Positions 10,712 to 21,319 of a stretch of DNA of 55,391 bases are shown here, piece by piece. Each line of letters starts with the position of its first letter. Within the stretch, counting starts at the first letter, position 1. The stretch spans positions 1 to 55,391 of the forward strand of contig JAOAQZ010000023.1 of NCBI GenBank assembly GCA_025210795.1, given 5' to 3'. A program made the translations under genes and the position numbers. Origin of the DNA: Cohaesibacter sp. (lineage in GTDB: Bacteria; Pseudomonadota; Alphaproteobacteria; Rhizobiales; Cohaesibacteraceae). The notes under the pieces were generated by a model. The model was not told the origin of the DNA. It saw only the letters and a list, made by a program, of their open reading frames with translations, and ran no database searches.

Positions 10712-12235
10712 TCACAATTTTAGCTGATCCATCAAGGCATCGATCTCAGTAATTGTATCCTGATCCATCGATAATTCTTCCCCCCATTCGCGATTGGTCT
10801 CACCGCCGATTTTATCGGTCGCATCAATACCCAGTTTGCCGCCCAGCCCTTCGATTGGGGAGGCGAAGTCGAGATAATCGATCGGAGTTTGATCGACGCT
10901 GAGCAGATCGCGCGAAGGGTCGGATTTGGTCGCCACGGCCCACATGACGTCAGACCAGTTTCGGGCATTGATATGCTTGTCGACCACGATGATGAGCTTG
11001 GTATAATTGAACTGCGGCAGCATGGACCATAGCCCCATCATGACGCGACGGGCCTGACCTGCATAGCGTTTGTCGATTGAGAGAATGGCGATGCGATAGG
11101 AGGATGCTTCTGGCGGGAGCCAGCAGTCGACGACTTCAGGGAAGGTTTGTTTGACCAGTGGCAGGAAGACGTCATTGAGTGCTTCCGATAGCACGGCAGG
11201 TTCGTCGGGCGCACGGCCCGTATAGGTGGAGAGATAGATCGGGTCTTTCCTGTGGGTGATGGCCGTAATCGTCATCACAGGGAAAGGCTCGACACTATTA
11301 TAATAGCCGGTATGGTCCCCATAAGGCCCTTCAGGATGGGTTTGGCTGACTGAAACCGTACCCTCGATAATGATTTCTGCGTTTGAAGGAACCAGCAGAT
11401 CCTGTGTTTTCGCTTTGGTCAATTGGGTGGCCTTGCCGCGATAAAGGCCGGCAAATTGTGCTTCGGACAGGCTTTCAGGCACGGGGGTGACGCCGCCTAG
11501 AATAGTGGCTGGATCTGCGCCTATGGCGATGGCGACAGGCATGTCTTTTCCTTTGCCGCCATCCAGCGCTTGCCAATCGCGAAAATGTTTTGCTCCGCCG
11601 CGATGAGCGAGCCAGCGCATGATGGCCTGATTTTTACCCAGCGCCTGCATGCGATAGATGCCCCAATTATAGGCTTTGATACTATCTTTTTCATCTGGCA
11701 GTGTTTTGGGCGGGCGGGTAATGACGATGGGCCATGTGATTAAGGGGGCAGGCTCGCCGGGCCAGCAGCCCTGAATGGGTAGTTTGGTAAGATCGATCTC
11801 GTCGCCTGTCAGAACGACCTCTTGGCAAGGGGCTTTGCGCTTGATGGTGCCTTTCAGAGATGTGGCGGCTTTGAGCAGGGGGCCGATGGTCTGGAAGATC
11901 TCCGAGCGATTGGGTGGTTGCGGCTGGCGCAGATAGGCTAAGAACTCGCCAAAGGGAATAAGTTCGTCTGCCGAGCAACCAAGCCCCCATGCAACCCGGT
12001 CAATGGTGCCAAACAGATTGAGCAATACGGGGATGTTGCTTATCTCACCATTTTGCAAAACCGGTTTTTCTAAAAGCAGGGCAGGGCCCTTTTTCTCCAT
12101 GACGCGTCTTTGCAGCTCGGTTGCTTGAAGATGCATGTTGACCGGATGGGAGATGCGGCGCAAGGCTCCGTGCTCTTCGCAATAGCGCATGAAGTCTCTT
12201 AAATCTGAAAATACCGGTTTGCTGCGCGTGAACAT
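10712..12235 (-). CDS. ubiD: UbiD-family decarboxylase (3-octaprenyl-4-hydroxybenzoate carboxy-lyase)
   Basis: UbiD removes the carboxyl group from the polyprenyl-hydroxybenzoate intermediate of ubiquinone synthesis, using prenylated FMN. The 507 residues fit the family (about 490-510). The N-terminal FSDLRDFMRYCEEHGALRRI, KAYNWGIYRMQALGKNQAIM, the segment EGTVSVSQTHPEGPYGDHTG with conserved acidic residues, and TYTGRAPDEPAVL are typical. The frame is open to 12307, but ATG at 12235 has AGGGAG at good spacing and begins at MFTRSKPVFSDL. Family members also act on other aromatic acids. The ubiX partner supports the ubiquinone role but does not prove it. Confidence 0.93.
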   Translation of the reverse strand: MFTRSKPVFSDLRDFMRYCEEHGALRRISHPVNMHLQATELQRRVMEKKGPALLLEKPVLQNGEISNIPVLLNLFGTIDRVAWGLGCSADELIPFGEFLAYLRQPQPPNRSEIFQTIGPLLKAATSLKGTIKRKAPCQEVVLTGDEIDLTKLPIQGCWPGEPAPLITWPIVITRPPKTLPDEKDSIKAYNWGIYRMQALGKNQAIMRWLAHRGGAKHFRDWQALDGGKGKDMPVAIAIGADPATILGGVTPVPESLSEAQFAGLYRGKATQLTKAKTQDLLVPSNAEIIIEGTVSVSQTHPEGPYGDHTGYYNSVEPFPVMTITAITHRKDPIYLSTYTGRAPDEPAVLSEALNDVFLPLVKQTFPEVVDCWLPPEASSYRIAILSIDKRYAGQARRVMMGLWSMLPQFNYTKLIIVVDKHINARNWSDVMWAVATKSDPSRDLLSVDQTPIDYLDFASPIEGLGGKLGIDATDKIGGETNREWGEELSMDQDTITEIDALMDQLKL

Positions 12236-12622
12236 GGATTGGCTCCCTTTTTGCCGCTGCCAGGGAAGATGGCGCGCAAGGTGGCAAGGGGGAATGATGA
12301 AGATCAAATCTCTCTCTTCCTGTGATCAGATGTCATGGTTGGGGATGGGGTGGAGCTTGGGCATGAATGTAGACGGGCAGGCCGCAGGAGAAGATCTGTT
12401 TCAGATTGGTGCTATTCTCTGCTTTTCATGTTTTGGAGATATATAATTTGTTAACTTGTTGATTTGGTTAACTATTCATATACTAAAAAGTTTCTCATTT
12501 TTGTGAGAATGAAAGTGTTTGTTAACGCTGGCAGGGCTAAATAGGTGTCGAGCCGGACAGATTTGGTTTTGCGTACTGTCTGGACGCTTTGTAAAAAATG
12601 CCGATTGTGTAGGGTGTACGGC
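12236..12622. promoter_or_regulatory. Divergent ubiD/ftsB intergenic region
   Basis: These 387 bases carry the promoters of two divergent genes. Three GTTAAC hexamers stand at 12450-12455, 12467-12472 and 12521-12526. A small hairpin TTCTCA/TGAGAA lies near 12491-12508. The hexamers resemble CtrA half-sites, but the spacing between them does not match a full CtrA box. No clear promoter was assigned. Confidence 0.35.
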
Positions 12623-12934
12623 ATGGCTACTCGTCAGAGAAAAAATTCGGCATTGCGCCATTTGGTGTTGCCATTCTTCTTCATGTTATTGATAGGCTAT
12701 TTTGTGTTTCATTCCCTCAATGGGGGCTATGGGGCCTATGCGCTTGCCGATATGAAAATGAAAGTGGATGTGCTTGAGGCAGATCTGCTGGCACTGCGTA
12801 AAGAACGAGAGAGCAAAGAGCACCGGATTGCACTGTTTCGCCGTGAAACGCTTGATCCTGATATGATGGATGAGCGGGCTCGTCGCTATGTGAATATGGC
12901 GCATCCCGATGAATTGGTCATTTTTAATAATTAA
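12623..12934 (+). CDS. ftsB: FtsB/DivIC-family septum formation initiator
   Basis: The 103-residue bitopic protein has a short basic N-terminus, one membrane helix at about residues 13-31, and a coiled coil at about 43-75 (MKMKVDVLEADLLALRKERE), then a short periplasmic tail with LDPDMMDERARRYVNMAHP. FtsB-type proteins join FtsL and FtsQ in the divisome and license septal wall synthesis. The position just upstream of pdhA is conserved in Rhizobiales, as I recall. The frame is open from 12545, but ATG 12623 follows TAGGGTG and begins at the expected residue. Confidence 0.88.
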   Translation: MATRQRKNSALRHLVLPFFFMLLIGYFVFHSLNGGYGAYALADMKMKVDVLEADLLALRKERESKEHRIALFRRETLDPDMMDERARRYVNMAHPDELVIFNN

Positions 12935-12984
12935 CTGAATTTTTGTTAATTTAAATAAATAAACTTAATTTCAGTTAATTTTAT
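12929..12984 (+). terminator. AT-rich inverted repeat after ftsB, probable terminator
   Basis: The 11-bp arms AATTAACTGAA (12929-12939) and TTCAGTTAATT (12970-12980) overlap the ftsB stop and are followed by TTAT. It may end ftsB transcription or bind a regulator ahead of pdhA. Confidence 0.5.
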
Positions 12985-13111
12985 AATTCCCTTTTTCTTC
13001 TGATGTTTAGGTAAGTAATTCTGTCCTTTTTCTTGTTTTTTGTGGGTTTGCAGGGAATTGGAAATTCCTCTATTCTTTCGCTAGGGAAACGTTTGAAGGG
13101 GGCAGCCTACC

Positions 13112-14164
13112 ATGCCGGCATCCGCATCTGGAAATGCGCAGAAAAGTGCAGCAAAAGGGGGCGCTCGTGCCTCTATCAATCACACAATCATAGAATTTGA
13201 TAAAGACCAGGAGCTTCACGCTTATCGCGAGATGCTGCTCATCCGGCGCTTTGAAGAAAAAGCGGGCCAGATGTATGGCATGGGCCTGATTGGTGGTTTC
13301 TGCCATCTCTATATCGGGCAAGAGGCTGTCGTTGTTGGTATGCAAATGGCGTCCAAAGAGGGCGATCAAGTGATCACCTCCTATCGCGACCATGGTCACA
13401 TGCTGGTATGCGGTATGGAGCCCAAGGGCGTGATGGCAGAGCTGACCGGCCGCCGCGGTGGTTATTCCAAAGGTAAGGGCGGCTCTATGCATATGTTTAG
13501 CCGCGAGAAGAATTTCTTTGGTGGTCACGGCATTGTTGGTGCTCAGGTTGCCATTGGTACAGGTCTTGCTTTTGCCAACAATTATCGCGGCAACGATAAT
13601 GTCTCGATGATTTATTTTGGCGACGGTGCATCCAACCAGGGTCAGGTTTATGAGAGCTTTAACATGGCAAAGCTCTGGGATCTTCCTGCTATCTATATCA
13701 TTGAAAATAACAAATATGGCATGGGTACATCGATCGAGCGCTCCTCATCGAATACGGATTTGTCAGAGCGCGGCGCGTCTTTCGGTATTCCGGGCGAGCA
13801 GGTTGATGGCATGGATGTGCGCGCTGTAATGGCTGCTGCCGAGCGGGCTATTCAGTGGGCGCGTGAAGGTAAAGGCCCTTACATTCTTGAAATGATGACC
13901 TATCGCTATCGCGGCCACTCCATGTCTGATCCGGCGAAATATCGCTCCAAGGATGAAGTGCAGAAGATGCGCAATGATCACGATCCGATCGAGCAGGTTC
14001 GTCAGCGCCTTATTGAGGGCGGTATGGCAACAGAAGCCGAGCTGAAAGCCATCGACAAGGATATCCGCGCGATTGTGTCAGATGCTGCAGAATTTGCCCA
14101 AACCGATCCAGAGCCGGATGAATCTGAGCTCTGGACCGACATCACCATCGAAGACAACGCATAG
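13112..14164 (+). CDS. pdhA: Pyruvate dehydrogenase E1 component, alpha subunit
   Basis: This is the thiamine-diphosphate-binding alpha subunit of the E1 heterotetramer, which decarboxylates pyruvate and passes the acetyl group to lipoyl-E2. The 350 residues match the alphaproteobacterial length. The thiamine-diphosphate motif runs from GDGASNQGQVYESFNMA to IENN at about residues 168-198. MLLIRRFEEKAGQMYGMG near the N-terminus and YRYRGHSMSDP at the phosphorylation-loop equivalent are typical. The stop is 27 nt before pdhB. AAGGGGG lies upstream of the ATG. A dyad GGAATT/AATTCC at 13054-13068 could be an operator. Confidence 0.98.
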   Translation: MPASASGNAQKSAAKGGARASINHTIIEFDKDQELHAYREMLLIRRFEEKAGQMYGMGLIGGFCHLYIGQEAVVVGMQMASKEGDQVITSYRDHGHMLVCGMEPKGVMAELTGRRGGYSKGKGGSMHMFSREKNFFGGHGIVGAQVAIGTGLAFANNYRGNDNVSMIYFGDGASNQGQVYESFNMAKLWDLPAIYIIENNKYGMGTSIERSSSNTDLSERGASFGIPGEQVDGMDVRAVMAAAERAIQWAREGKGPYILEMMTYRYRGHSMSDPAKYRSKDEVQKMRNDHDPIEQVRQRLIEGGMATEAELKAIDKDIRAIVSDAAEFAQTDPEPDESELWTDITIEDNA

Positions 14165-14191
14165 TCAGCCGTAAAGAGAAGGACATAAGAC

Positions 14192-15583
<1,392 letters not shown>

Positions 15584-15594
15584 GGGGAAAGAGA

Positions 15595-16950
15595 ATGCCT
15601 GTTTCTATTACAATGCCTGCCCTTTCTCCCACTATGGAAAGCGGCAATCTGGCCAAGTGGCTGGTCAATGAAGGAGATGAGATTGCCGCAGGTGATGTCA
15701 TCGCCGAGATTGAAACCGATAAGGCGACCATGGAAGTGGAAGCCGTTGATGAGGGGACAATCGGCAAGATCCTTGTTGCAGCTGGCACCGAGAATGTTCC
15801 GGTCAATGAGGTGATCGCCCTTCTTCTTGAAGAAGGGGAAGATGCATCGGCTCTTGATGCAGCCCCTGCGCCAGCGGCAGCTCCCGCTGCTGCGGCGGCA
15901 CCGGCTGAAGCATCCGCTCCTGCGGCTGCTAATAATGCTGCTCAAACTGCGGGTGGTAGTGCAGGGCCTGTCGCAGTCTCTGCTGCTGGTGATCGCCTGT
16001 TCTCCTCGCCTTTGGCGCGTCGCCTTGCCAAAATTAATGATCTTGATTTGGCAAAGATTTCTGGTACTGGTCCCAAGGGCCGGATTGTAAAACGCGATGT
16101 TGATGCAGCTCTTGCTGCAGGCACAGCAAAGGCGGGTGCTGCAGCACCTCAGGCAGCTGCTACCCCAGCGGCGGCCCCTGCAGCTGCTGCGCCAGCGCCT
16201 GCTGCTCCATCCGATGATGCCATTAAGGCATTGTATGAAGATGGCAGCTATGAGGAAATGGCTCATTCCGGTATGCGCAAGGTTATCGCCAAGCGTTTGC
16301 AGGAATCCAAGCAGACCGTTCCGCATTTCTATCTGTCATTGGATGTGGAGCTTGATAGCTTGCTGAGCTTGCGTAGTCAGATTAATGGTCAGGCAACCAA
16401 GGATCAGGATGGAAAGCCGTCTTACAAGCTCTCTGTGAATGATTTCATCATTAAAGGCATGGCTATGGCTCTGCAAAAAGTGCCCATGGCCAATGCAACC
16501 TGGACGGAAGGCTCTCGCCTTATCCATAAGCATTCTGATGTTGGTGTTGCGGTTGCTATTCCCGATGGGTTGTTTACGCCTGTTGTTCGCAAGGCCGAAT
16601 TGAAGTCTCTTTCTGCTATTTCTAACGAAATGAAGGATATGGCTGCCCGCGCCCGCGATAAAAAGCTGGCGCCGGAAGAATATCAGGGCGGCACAACTGC
16701 AGTGTCCAACTTGGGTATGTTCGGCATCAAGAATTTCTCAGCCGTTATCAACCCGCCACACGGAACTATTCTGGCAGTTGGTGCTGGCGAGAAGCGTCCG
16801 GTTGTCAATAAAGATGGTGACTTGTCCGTGGCAACAGTGATGTCTGTCACCCTGTCTTGCGACCACCGCGTGGTGGATGGTGCATTGGGTGCGGAATTGC
16901 TTGCCGCCTTCAAAGATTATCTTGAAAACCCGATGGGGATGCTTGTTTAA
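15595..16950 (+). CDS. pdhC: Dihydrolipoamide acetyltransferase, pyruvate dehydrogenase E2
   Basis: E2 is the core of the complex and moves the acetyl group from its lipoyl arm to CoA. The 451 residues show an N-terminal lipoyl domain with [13 protein letters not shown] (about 1-80), an Ala/Pro-rich linker, a peripheral-subunit-binding domain at about 135-170 ([20 protein letters not shown] then [13 protein letters not shown]), a second Ala/Pro linker, and the catalytic domain from about 220. The active-site motif [19 protein letters not shown] carries the catalytic His and Asp. It has a single lipoyl domain. The gene ends at a strong hairpin shared with the antisense MFS gene. Confidence 0.98.
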   Translation: MPVSITMPALSPTMESGNLAKWLVNEGDEIAAGDVIAEIETDKATMEVEAVDEGTIGKILVAAGTENVPVNEVIALLLEEGEDASALDAAPAPAAAPAAAAAPAEASAPAAANNAAQTAGGSAGPVAVSAAGDRLFSSPLARRLAKINDLDLAKISGTGPKGRIVKRDVDAALAAGTAKAGAAAPQAAATPAAAPAAAAPAPAAPSDDAIKALYEDGSYEEMAHSGMRKVIAKRLQESKQTVPHFYLSLDVELDSLLSLRSQINGQATKDQDGKPSYKLSVNDFIIKGMAMALQKVPMANATWTEGSRLIHKHSDVGVAVAIPDGLFTPVVRKAELKSLSAISNEMKDMAARARDKKLAPEEYQGGTTAVSNLGMFGIKNFSAVINPPHGTILAVGAGEKRPVVNKDGDLSVATVMSVTLSCDHRVVDGALGAELLAAFKDYLENPMGMLV

Positions 16951-16960
16951 GCCTCTTTAA

Positions 16961-16998
16961 AAGGACCAAAGGGCTGGAATGAGCCCTTTGGTGCGGCT
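16961..16998. terminator. Shared terminator between pdhC and the antisense MFS gene
   Basis: Perfect 11-bp arms ACCAAAGGGCT (16965-16975) and AGCCCTTTGGT (16982-16992) enclose 6 nt. On the minus strand the hairpin is followed by CCTTTTAAAG, so the T-run serves the MFS gene best. On the plus strand it is only weakly T-rich. It probably stops convergent transcription from both sides. Confidence 0.8.
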
Positions 16999-17020
16999 TT
17001 CAGGTTTATCGACCTTTATT

Positions 17021-18232
17021 TTACCGCCGACCATTTGCAAGTTGCCGGGACTGGGGGAGTGTTCTCAGTCTCAGCATGGACAAAATTCCAAAAACTGGGC
17101 CTGCTGCCAGCGGCGTGAAGGCCCATTGCCAGCCGACAAGGTCGATCCAATGGGGCATGAGTTGCACAGAGACAAGAGCAAGGGTAAAGCCGATAGCTGT
17201 CTGCATCGTCAGCATCGTGCCTCTATGCTCTGGTTTGGACAGCTCACCGACGGAAGCGGAGAATTGGGCACTGTCGGGGGAGACCGTTGCGCCCCACAGA
17301 ATGGCAACAAGGCAGACAAGCCCGATGGAGCCACCGAACAGCGGGCCGATTATGACCGCGCAGGTGCCGGACATGGCAAGGACGGCGCTGGTCATGACGG
17401 TGCGGCCGATGCGATCGGCAATCATGCCACCAACGACAGAGCCGGGTGCCCCTGCTGCAATGGTGAAAAAGGCCATCAAGGACGCCCAGCTTTGGGCATT
17501 TTCAAGTCCGGCTTGTTCAAAGCTGGCCCCAAGGAAAATACCAATCCAGGCCCACATGGCATAAACCTCCCACATATGGCCGAAATAGCCAAAATTGGCG
17601 AGGCGGATGGGTTTATTAGTGAGTGCCTGCAAGGCCAGACCAAGCTGGAATTTGGGCGATTTTGCATAATTGGGACCAATGCCCACCAAAATGACAGACA
17701 GGCCGCCAAGGCCGGAAATCCAGCTGGTGGTTATAAGTACCGCGCGCCAGTCGACATCACCCCAAAAGGCGAGAAGATGTGGCGCGGCGGATCCGATCAT
17801 CAGAGAGCCGACGAGGGCTCCGACCAGAAGGCCGGCATCCTTTCCCGCCCAGCTCATGGCGATTTTCATGCCAACGGGATAGACGCCTGCAATGACAGCG
17901 CCGGTCAAAAGGCGCAGGGCAATGGACAGGCCGGAGCCGGGTTCGGAAAAGATGAAGGCATAATTAGCCGCGGCGCCCGTAAGAGCGCAGAGCGCATAGA
18001 GCAGGCGCGGATCGGTTCGGTCAGCAAGGCCCAGAAAGGCGCTTATCAGGCAACCGAGAACAAAGCCCGCCTGCACCATAGAGGAGAGGAGGGCGATATC
18101 GCCCCCTGTGAGATTAAATTCTTGCGCAAGGCTGGGCGCAACGGCCGAGGCCGAGAACCACAGGGCCAGAACAGAGACCTGGCTCAGGCACAGAAGAATC
18201 AGCGAGCGTGGCTTGATCGAGAAAATCGACAT
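17021..18232 (-). CDS. MFS transporter lying antisense within the pdh-lpdA cluster
   Basis: The protein has 403 residues with about twelve hydrophobic segments. MSIFSIKPRSLILLCLSQ leads into helix 1, with a conserved-looking FSASAVAPSL. Two Asp/Arg loop signatures, LADRTDPRLLYALCAL near residue 70 and GGMIADRIGRTVMTSA in the second half, mark the major facilitator fold. The substrate is not deducible. ATG 18232 is chosen because GGAG lies about 8 nt upstream; the frame extends much further, but only as antisense to lpdA. The gene separates pdhC from lpdA on the opposite strand. It may have replaced the SGNH-hydrolase gene that often sits there in Rhizobiales, as I recall. Confidence 0.88.
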   Translation of the reverse strand: MSIFSIKPRSLILLCLSQVSVLALWFSASAVAPSLAQEFNLTGGDIALLSSMVQAGFVLGCLISAFLGLADRTDPRLLYALCALTGAAANYAFIFSEPGSGLSIALRLLTGAVIAGVYPVGMKIAMSWAGKDAGLLVGALVGSLMIGSAAPHLLAFWGDVDWRAVLITTSWISGLGGLSVILVGIGPNYAKSPKFQLGLALQALTNKPIRLANFGYFGHMWEVYAMWAWIGIFLGASFEQAGLENAQSWASLMAFFTIAAGAPGSVVGGMIADRIGRTVMTSAVLAMSGTCAVIIGPLFGGSIGLVCLVAILWGATVSPDSAQFSASVGELSKPEHRGTMLTMQTAIGFTLALVSVQLMPHWIDLVGWQWAFTPLAAGPVFGILSMLRLRTLPQSRQLANGRR

Positions 18233-18409
18233 GACTTGGTCTCCAGCTCGCATTCGCGCGGAACGTGCGCGGCATAAGGCGTAACTTTCACCATATCGGG
18301 GAATTCGGCACGGGTCGAATATCCGTTGGTATGGGTCAAGAAAAGTAATGAGAATCCGGGCCGGGGTGGCCCCTAGGGTTAAGACAGGCAGTATAAAGGG
18401 ACCTGGGAT

Positions 18410-19807
18410 ATGGCACAAAATGAATTTGACGTGATCGTCGTGGGCTCCGGCCCTGGTGGATATGTAACTGCAATCCGGGCAGCACAGCTGGGAATGAAAG
18501 CTGCGATTGTCGAAAAAGGCGAGTTGGGTGGTATTTGCCTCAATTGGGGCTGTATTCCAACCAAGGCTTTGCTTCGTTCCGCTGAGATCTTTCATTATAT
18601 GCAGCATGCAGGGGATTATGGTCTGTCTGTTAAGGGTGCTGATTTTGATCTGCAAAAGGTTGTCGCCCGTTCTCGTGGCGTCTCCAAGCAGCTGAATACC
18701 GGTGTTGGTTTCCTTTTGAAGAAAAACAAGGTCACCGTTATCAAAGGCGTGGCAGAGCTTGCTGGTAAAGGTGTGCTGACCGTCAATGGTGATGACGCGG
18801 GCAGTTACAAGGCCAAGCATATTATTCTGGCAACCGGTGCGCGGCCTCGGGTCTTGCCGGGTCTTGAGCCGGACCAGAAGCATATCTGGACCTATTTTGA
18901 GGCGCTTAATCCGGACAAAATGCCAAAACAGCTTTTGGTGGTTGGCTCTGGTGCGATTGGCATTGAATTTGCCAGCTTTTACAAAACCATGGGTGCCGAG
19001 GTAACCGTGGTTGAGCTTGTGCCGCAAATCCTGCCCGCTGAAGATAAGGAAATTGCAGGCCTTGCGCGCAAGCGCCTTGAAAAGCAGGGCATCAAAATCC
19101 TGACCGAAGCCAAGGTAACCGGCGTTGCCAAGGGTGAGGATAATGTAGTGGCCACCATTGAAAAGAAAGGTGGCAAGACCGAGACCCTTAAAGTGGACCG
19201 GATCATCTCTGCTGTTGGCGTTGTTGGCAATATTGAAAATCTGGGCCTTGAAAAGCTTGGAATCAAAACCGATCGCGGCTGTATTGTGGTTGATGATTAT
19301 GGCCGCACCAATGTTGACGGCATTTATGCTATTGGTGATGTAGCTGGCCCTCCAATGCTGGCGCACAAGGCCGAGCATGAAGGTGTGATCTGTGTTGAGA
19401 AGATCAAGGGTCTGCCCAACGTGCATCCTATGGATGCCAACAAGATCCCGGGCTGTACCTATTGTCATCCGCAGATTGCATCTGTTGGATTGACCGAAGA
19501 TCAGGCCAAAGCTGCCGGGCATAAGGTTCGCGTCGGGCGTTTTCCATTCATCGGCAATGGTAAGGCCATTGCCCTTGGTGAGCCCGATGGTCTGATCAAA
19601 ACCATTTTTGATCATGAAACCGGCCAGCTTTTGGGTGCGCATATGATTGGTGCCGAAGTGACCGAACTTATTCAGGGCTTTGCAATTGCCATGAATTTGG
19701 AGACCACTGAAGAAGAGCTGATCCACACCATCTTCCCGCATCCAACCCTGTCGGAAATGATGCATGAAAGTGTGATGGATGCCTATGATCGTGTGATCCA
19801 TAGCTGA
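18410..19807 (+). CDS. lpdA: Dihydrolipoyl dehydrogenase (E3)
   Basis: E3 reoxidises the dihydrolipoyl arm of E2, passing electrons via FAD to NAD+. The 465 residues fit the family. The FAD-binding GSGPGGY (residues 12-18), the redox disulfide Cys43-Leu-Asn-Trp-Gly-Cys48 in GGICLNWGCIPTKALLRSAE, the NAD-binding GSGAIGIEFASF, and the C-terminal His/Glu motif FPHPTLSEMMHES are all present. The upstream MFS gene runs in the opposite direction, so lpdA must use its own promoter in 18233-18409. RBS AAGGGACCTGGGA precedes the ATG. Confidence 0.97.
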   Translation: MAQNEFDVIVVGSGPGGYVTAIRAAQLGMKAAIVEKGELGGICLNWGCIPTKALLRSAEIFHYMQHAGDYGLSVKGADFDLQKVVARSRGVSKQLNTGVGFLLKKNKVTVIKGVAELAGKGVLTVNGDDAGSYKAKHIILATGARPRVLPGLEPDQKHIWTYFEALNPDKMPKQLLVVGSGAIGIEFASFYKTMGAEVTVVELVPQILPAEDKEIAGLARKRLEKQGIKILTEAKVTGVAKGEDNVVATIEKKGGKTETLKVDRIISAVGVVGNIENLGLEKLGIKTDRGCIVVDDYGRTNVDGIYAIGDVAGPPMLAHKAEHEGVICVEKIKGLPNVHPMDANKIPGCTYCHPQIASVGLTEDQAKAAGHKVRVGRFPFIGNGKAIALGEPDGLIKTIFDHETGQLLGAHMIGAEVTELIQGFAIAMNLETTEEELIHTIFPHPTLSEMMHESVMDAYDRVIHS

Positions 19808-19978
19808 CGGAGTATGCTATAGAAGAGAAGAGGTGCTGGACTGAAGCTGTGTTATGCTGGTTCTGGCAGTGGTTTATGTGATGACTATGCAGGCTTTGCT
19901 TGAACCGCGCCAGATAGATGCTATGTAAAAGACAGTTTAGGGCTTGGGTGCTTCTTCTCATTTATAAGGAACATGGTC

Positions 19979-20218
19979 ATGGGCTTTTTTGGCTGGATTA
20001 TTATTGGTATTATTGCAGGTTATATCGCTGAGAAAGTGACAAAGTCGGATCATGGCTTGTTCATGAATCTCGGCGTAGGCCTTGTTGGTGCCTTTGTTGG
20101 TGGCTGGCTTGCCAATCTGTTTAATCTTAAAGTTGCCGGCGGTTTCATCGATCAGATGGTGATTGCCAGTGTTGGCGCAATTATCGTGCTGTTTGTTTAT
20201 CAGAAGATCCGCGACTAG
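19979..20218 (+). CDS. GlsB/YeaQ/YmgE-family membrane protein
   Basis: The 79-residue protein has three hydrophobic stretches. MGFFGWIIIGIIAGYIAEKV, then GLFMNLGVGLVGAFVGGWL, are the pattern of the transglycosylase-associated/GlsB family, small inner-membrane proteins linked to stress in several bacteria. The molecular role is unsettled. The frame also has an ATG at 19973, but AAGGA at 19966-19970 is 8 nt before ATG 19979 and only 2 nt before the earlier one. It lies between lpdA and lipA, as a separate unit followed by a hairpin. Confidence 0.85.
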   Translation: MGFFGWIIIGIIAGYIAEKVTKSDHGLFMNLGVGLVGAFVGGWLANLFNLKVAGGFIDQMVIASVGAIIVLFVYQKIRD

Positions 20219-20249
20219 GCGGATCCGGACCAGACCGATCACGTGAGAC

Positions 20250-20284
20250 AGAGCGTGCGAGGGACCAGTTCCACGCTCTTTCAT
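20250..20284 (+). terminator. Probable terminator after the GlsB-type gene
   Basis: Arms AGAGCGTG (20250-20257) and CACGCTCT (20272-20279) pair over a 14-nt loop. The following T-run is short (TTTC), so strength is uncertain. Confidence 0.5.
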
Positions 20285-20326
20285 CACCGGTCTTAACGCT
20301 CTTGGGTGAGCCAGGGATTTAAGTGA

Positions 20327-21304
20327 ATGGTTACAATCATCGATACCGTGTCCAAGGAAACGGGTGCTGCGAAAACTGCCCGTCCTCGCCATCCGGAAAA
20401 AGCGCATAAGCCTGACAATCCCGTCTTGCGTAAACCAAGCTGGATTCGCGTGAAAGCTCCCGGCTCTCCGGTCTATAAAGAGACGCGCGGTATTGTGAAG
20501 GAAAACAAGCTAACCACGGTGTGCGAGGAAGCAGGCTGCCCCAATATGGGCGAATGCTGGTCACAGCGTCATGCTTCTTTCATGATTATGGGAGAGACCT
20601 GTACCCGTGCTTGTGCTTTTTGTAACGTATCAACCGGCATTCCCAATGCGCTGGACCAAGATGAGCCTGCCAATACAGGCAAAGCCGTTGCCCAGATGGG
20701 GCTTAAGCATGTCGTGATCACTTCTGTTGATCGCGATGATCTGGATGATGGTGGCGCGGAGCATTTTGCCAAGGTTATCCATGCCATTCGCGATGCATCG
20801 CCAGAGACAACCATTGAAGTGCTAACGCCTGATTTCCTGCGCAAAGAGGGTGCGCTTGAAACGGTGGGCGCGGCAAAACCGGATGTGTTCAACCATAATC
20901 TGGAGACCGTTCCGTCCAACTATCTTAAAGTTCGGCCCGGTGCGCGCTATTTCCACTCCATCCGCCTGCTTCAGCGCGTAAAAGAGCTGGACCCAACCAT
21001 GTTCACCAAATCCGGCATTATGGTTGGTCTTGGTGAGGAGCGGAACGAGATTTTGCAATTGATGGATGATCTGCGCGTCGCTGACGTTGATTTCCTGACA
21101 ATCGGGCAATATCTGCAGCCAACCAAGAAGCATCATCCGGTTAAAAGCTTTGTGACGCCTGAAGAGTTCAAGGGCTATGAGACCATTGCCTATACCAAGG
21201 GCTTCTTGCTGGTCTCCTCCAGTCCGCTGACGCGGTCATCCCATCATGCGGGGGATGATTTTGCAAAGCTTAAGGCTGCGCGAATTGCCAAATATGGCCA
21301 CTAG
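20327..21304 (+). CDS. lipA: Lipoyl synthase
   Basis: LipA is a radical-SAM enzyme that inserts two sulfurs into octanoyl groups on lipoyl domains, including those of PdhB and PdhC here. The 325 residues fit. The auxiliary cluster Cys motif [12 protein letters not shown], the radical-SAM motif CTRACAFC, and the C-terminal serine in [10 protein letters not shown] (usually RSSYHA) are visible. The N-terminal extension of about 40 residues is basic and Pro-containing. The RBS AGGGAT precedes the ATG. The next gene starts 15 nt after the stop, so they form an operon. Confidence 0.97.
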   Translation: MVTIIDTVSKETGAAKTARPRHPEKAHKPDNPVLRKPSWIRVKAPGSPVYKETRGIVKENKLTTVCEEAGCPNMGECWSQRHASFMIMGETCTRACAFCNVSTGIPNALDQDEPANTGKAVAQMGLKHVVITSVDRDDLDDGGAEHFAKVIHAIRDASPETTIEVLTPDFLRKEGALETVGAAKPDVFNHNLETVPSNYLKVRPGARYFHSIRLLQRVKELDPTMFTKSGIMVGLGEERNEILQLMDDLRVADVDFLTIGQYLQPTKKHHPVKSFVTPEEFKGYETIAYTKGFLLVSSSPLTRSSHHAGDDFAKLKAARIAKYGH

Positions 21305-21319
21305 GTAAGGTCAGTCTTT

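Noticed and set aside
12450..12526. A full CtrA box made of the GTTAAC hexamers
   Set aside because: The TTAA elements are 13 and more bases apart, not 7, so the consensus is not met. They are listed only as repeated hexamers.
16979..18277. A 432-codon plus-strand frame antisense to the MFS gene
   Set aside because: It has no recognisable domain, no supported start and is rich in Gly, Lys and His typical of antisense to transporter sequence.
17021..19801. A 926-codon minus-strand frame covering the MFS gene and antisense to lpdA
   Set aside because: Only 17021-18232 looks like protein. The rest is antisense to lpdA, whose identity is certain, and long antisense frames come from its codon bias.
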